A DNA stretch of 64,000 bases, from the NCBI RefSeq assembly GCF_945859685.1, contig NC_079147.1, forward strand, positions 239,564,765 through 239,628,764. The letters are read 5' to 3'. The stretch's first letter is position 1, and each line of letters begins with the position of its first letter. Source of the DNA: Eupeodes corollae. Lineage: Eukaryota; Arthropoda; Insecta; Diptera; Syrphidae. Below the pieces are notes generated by a model. It did not search any database, was not told the origin of the DNA, and saw only the letters and a program-made list of their open reading frames with translations. Positions 60,193-64,000 of this stretch are shown here, piece by piece. Both the position numbers and the translations under genes were made by a program.

Positions 60193-61370
60193 TACAAGAC
60201 ATCGAGATGTATGAAAATTTAAGTTGTTTTCTAGGATGGGTTATACAGAGGGTTTTTTTTAAACCATTTTCATTTGAAATCCACAATGTAGACCGATTTA
60301 GTACAAAAATTGCAGCATCATCATTAAAGGTAGCCACAATAGCGTTAATTTCCACTTGAATATCTTTTGTATATGAAATGTAAAAGGTCAATCCTAACAC
60401 ACTTCCTTACAAAACATCGGCTTTAATTTTCTTTTATTTCGAGCAATTTTAATCAAAGCGAACTCTTAAGAGTCGATTTATACTGTTAGATTTTAGGATT
60501 TCGAAATACTGTTCGTACTTAAGTCCCAAGTGAGAAACCTTACCAAAGACTGGAGCAGCATGTATGAATAAAAAGAGAATTTTTGTTAGTCTTTAAGTAA
60601 AACTTTAACAACATCTATAATTCTATCATCTTCGTCTATGGAATGTTTATTGCTAAATTCAAACTGATATTTCGGAATAAGACTTCTTTCTTCTAATGTT
60701 TTGGTAAGTCTAATCAGTTGAAGTTTTTCGAAAACTTTTACTATTTGTCTACTTCCATTGGTGACTTACATTGTTTACTGTGGTACATATCTTAGTTGAG
60801 GGTTAAATTGAAGTTTTTAGAAGGCTATGCAAGGTATTTCCTTCCTAACATGCTTCTTACTTCTTTGAGCATGGCAAAAGGAATTTCGAGTTCGACGTTT
60901 TTCTGTAGATGAATTTTCTGAGTACTGGCTTGAAAACATTCACGAGATGTTCATCAAGAACACTTTCCACTTTTCCATCCGTTTACCAATTTCACATCTT
61001 ATTTGTGGATTTCATGAGTTAGGTCTTATAATAAGTTTCTGCTTTCTTGCAGAATCATTCGGTGTGAGGCTTTTTAGGAATCTACCAGTACTTAGTGATT
61101 TATTTTTGAACCCACACAATATTTCTTTTTAGTTCTTTGTTAAGACAATTAAAAACTGCCTTATCATCTGGAAATCTAATGAATTGGCCGTTCTTTCGAG
61201 CTCTTTACTTTTTCAAAATTAGTTCTTGATTTTGACAGGAAGTCTGTGGACTGTTCATGGAGGATCTTATCAAAGCCTTTTCAGCTTCTTTATTTCATAA
61301 TTTAAGCAGCTTCTTTATCAGAAGTAAAAGTATTGTTAAAAACCCGGTTTAAGATATCAGAATTCCTACG
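60193..61370 (-). pseudogene. Jockey-clade LINE RT fragment
   Basis: Minus-strand remnant directly upstream of the previous LINE in the same orientation. Shifting frames show VKVFEKLQLIRLTKTLEERS and LIPKYQFEFSNKHS (about 60745-60660), a degraded LDAA-type palm near 60560, and YTKDIQVEINAIVATFNDDA near 60370-60310, corresponding to the Jockey YTKDIP...TFADDTA block with the first A changed to N. Sequence above 61150 is only weakly recognisable. Both termini are missing. Confidence 0.7.
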
Positions 61371-61394
61371 CTCAACTGCCCTTTTTATTTAGTT

Positions 61395-61655
61395 TTTTTT
61401 AGAAAGAGCCTAGTGACCTACAACTCTCAACTATACCTGTGTTTGAGTAATGTTGTCAGAGATGGAGGGAACCTACAATTTTAAGACGAATCCGAACGGC
61501 TAATTTAAGAAACCACCTTCCATGACAAGAATTACTTTCAATTCCGAGCAAAGGGCAGTAGCCGTGAAAAACAACTTTATGTGACACAGACAGGGATGGA
61601 ACCGAAGACCTCTGGCATGACAGTCCTACGCACTAACTATCACGCCACGGGGACT
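61395..61655 (-). mobile_element. SINE copy 6 with tRNA-like head
   Basis: Same family and orientation as 10573-10870. The minus-strand head has TGGCGTGATAGTTAGTG (A box) and GGTTCCATCCC (B box, one change from consensus), then the body with GACAAGAATTACTTTCAATT and CGAATCCGAACGGCTAATTT on the plus strand. The 3'-terminal GGTGGCGC segment is missing: the copy begins at AGAAAGAGCCTAGTGACC. No clear target duplication. Confidence 0.8.
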
Positions 61656-64000
61656 ACCAAAACTTTTGCTTTAGATTATTATTTAACCCTTAAGAAAATG
61701 AAATGGAATAAACGTTCTCAAACTCATTTCACTTAGTTTCAAATTGAAAGTAGTTATCTAAAAATACCATAAGACGTCAATGGAGGACGAGGTGATCTTA
61801 AAGATATATTTATTTAACTGTTAAACGATTATCTCTCAGTTTTTTTTCTTTTCGTCAATTCTCAAGAGTTCGAAGTAATCTCAGAGGTTTAAAGAATCCC
61901 TTTTTTTCTCCCACTCAAAGATCGAAGTTTTCAAAAAATGTCATTTTAAGTGAAAGTCCTTCAGTTTTTCTGTTGTGTATAGGTTATAGGTACCTATTGT
62001 GTAATCAAAAAACTTCATAATTATAATGTCGTCTTCGTCGTCTTAATATTGGAAAATTGTATATAAAACGTCTTCAGCAAGATATCTTGAAATATTACGA
62101 GTATAGTAGGTTAGGTATATCCAAGGTACAACTTTGTGACTTTCTCTTGATGGCAGCATCAACTAGAAGTGGAATCGGTTTGGTTGGAACGAAATTTTTC
62201 AAACTGAGAAAGTCGGGTCCTTTCTAATGAAATTATAATGAAGTAGGTACCAACAACAAAAATGAAATAAAACTGAGAAAACTTCTACTGCTGCCAATGG
62301 TGCTGGTGATGGAACTGGGTGTAAAAACTTTTCAAGAGCTTCATTCTATGAATTAGTTGAGTTTGATGTCTGACAAATAATCACCAACAACATTGCCACT
62401 GCCACTGCCACCGATTATCCCCCGTCTATGGTAACCGACAGGCGAGAGCTATGGTGCTGGCACGACACACCTTATGTCACTTCAAAGGACTTTTTCAGCT
62501 TTTATTTTTTTTTCTCCGTTCATTTGAGTTTTGGTTAAACTTGTAGCTTGGGTTAAGAAGTGTTTTCTTTTATTCTTGCTTCAATCTGTCCTCCTTTTGG
62601 GGAGGTGAAGACACAGAGTGCGAGGAGGTGGATTTCCTTTTATCCTTTGGCCTAACACAGCTAAACCTCCCCCCTCCCACTGCGGAATCCTGAATGGGAT
62701 TTGATTATTTTGTCTGGGAATTCACCTTGCTGCCTTTTGTTGGATTTAGCCAAACAATTGAGGTCAACAGGTGTTAACTGAAAGGCACACACATTTGACA
62801 GTGAATATGTATCAATTTATCTATGAGGGTCAAACATAATCTCACAGGGAATAGAGTTTTCGAACAAAAGAACAAAACATGTGTCCTATGTCCTGTTCTT
62901 GTCCTGATGGTCTCTATTATATCCTATCCTTGATACTATAGTTCGGTTAGTGCGTTGGGTCGGCCGGCCGTCTGTCGACATCATCGTCATTCTCGTCGTC
63001 ATCGTAGTAGTTTGTTCATCGACACGACGACGACGACAAAGAAGACGAAGTCCTTCGTTGGACGTTTGAGCTCCAAGGGCAAGCCTTAATCCTGCAATAC
63101 ATATGCTGTGCGTGTGTCTCTCTAGCCCCTAAACGAACTAAGCCATTCTCAAAACCACAATTTGCTGTCATATGATGTGTCATTTGATACAAGGGTTATA
63201 AGGCTGATTAAGAAAAGTAGATCATCCTACCTAAAGGTAACAACGAACCAACAAACTGACATTATTGTCTATGAGCTTGAGCATATTTTATTTATGGGCA
63301 TAGATTCCTCACTCCCTGCACATATAGCTGCCTGATGATGTTCTGCTCACACCTAAGTGTGCAATTAAGGATAATATGAAAGATTTGTTGTTCTCACTCT
63401 CTCTCTACAAACCTATAACCAGACCAGAATCCAGACCTAGAGCCTGATATTGCTTATGAAAAATGCATTTACGTCAGGAGATATAATCTCAAAATTTAAC
63501 TTGACATTCAAAGCAATTATCAGTTTTGAGAATTGCATCAGGAGTACGAGTACATAAACCGTAGAGTGCATATTCAAAGTTCAATGACTTTTGAAGAAAA
63601 TCGGGGTATAATTCGAGACTTTATATATGCTGAGCCAATATTTAGGGTTACTTTAGTAGGGATTAGGACTGTGAAGCATAGTTTAATGCGAGAAGCACTT
63701 TGGTGATGGCGATGGTGCTGATGCAAGTGCAAGCCTCTTTCTTCCCAAGGCATCAGATGGTGAATAAGCCAATCAAATTGCTTTCACTTTACAGCTTCTC
63801 TCAAACACACAATATATAGGTATACCTCGCTTGTATGCGGCTTCTCTTGTATGGGGTTTTATATTTTAAGGATATACGATTTTCCAGGAAACTGTTCGAA
63901 ATATTATGTACATGCACATAAATATAAGGTTGATGAAATTATCGTGTATTAAGATTGCTTGTATTTTGAAATTAATCTTAATTGTATGAATTATCATATC
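61656..64000. other. Region without recognisable gene
   Basis: Low-copy-looking DNA with GAC/GTC microsatellites (about 62980-63040) and T-rich tracts. No transposon, RNA gene or exon that I can support. Confidence 0.5.

Overview
The window looks like intergenic and/or intronic DNA of a dipteran, most likely a brachyceran fly with a repeat-rich genome. The evidence is AT-rich sequence full of A/T tracts and short microsatellites, several dipteran-type non-LTR retrotransposon families, a tRNA-headed SINE, a mariner fossil and a pogo-like DNA transposon. No complete host gene is visible. Naming the family of fly would be a guess.

Layout: 1-4.3 kb holds two LINE fragments and a SINE. 4.3-10.1 kb is AT-rich, with a possible 40-nt microexon at 4504. 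10.1-11.8 kb has two SINEs and a truncated LINE; one SINE and the LINE are framed by perfect target-site duplications. A likely host first exon (signal-peptide-like, minus strand, with a GTAAGT donor) lies at 12967-13042. 17-21 kb holds decayed minus-strand LINEs, and 21-24.5 kb has no element. 24.5-27.3 kb has two tandem CR1/L2-like copies. 27.4-30.7 kb is the best preserved LINE (minus). 33.5-35.8 kb is an RTE-like LINE abutting a mariner transposase fossil. 39.4-44.6 kb is a LINE/SINE cluster. 47.3-54.3 kb has two head-to-head RTE-like LINEs, the second interrupted by a complete pogo-like transposon. 56.28-56.38 kb has a candidate TATA promoter plus short first exon. 58.5-61.7 kb has LINEs and a SINE.

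The clearest and most interesting object is the 2540-bp transposon at 51531-54070. It has 25-bp perfect terminal inverted repeats, a TA target duplication, extra palindromic copies of the repeat core near each end, and a two-exon, uninterrupted 581-residue transposase (Psq-type HTH, CENP-B/Tc5-like HTH, DD36D catalytic core, C-terminal PHD finger). It sits in a dead LINE whose uninterrupted paralogue at about 41.8 kb shows the empty site. A second theme is an apparent LINE-SINE partnership: the SINE 3' end matches the 3' end of the RTE-like LINE over 16 of 18 bases.

Nearly all other coding-like sequence is retrotransposon debris with stops, frameshifts and deletions. Host-exon candidates are single-exon predictions from splice signals only and need transcript support.
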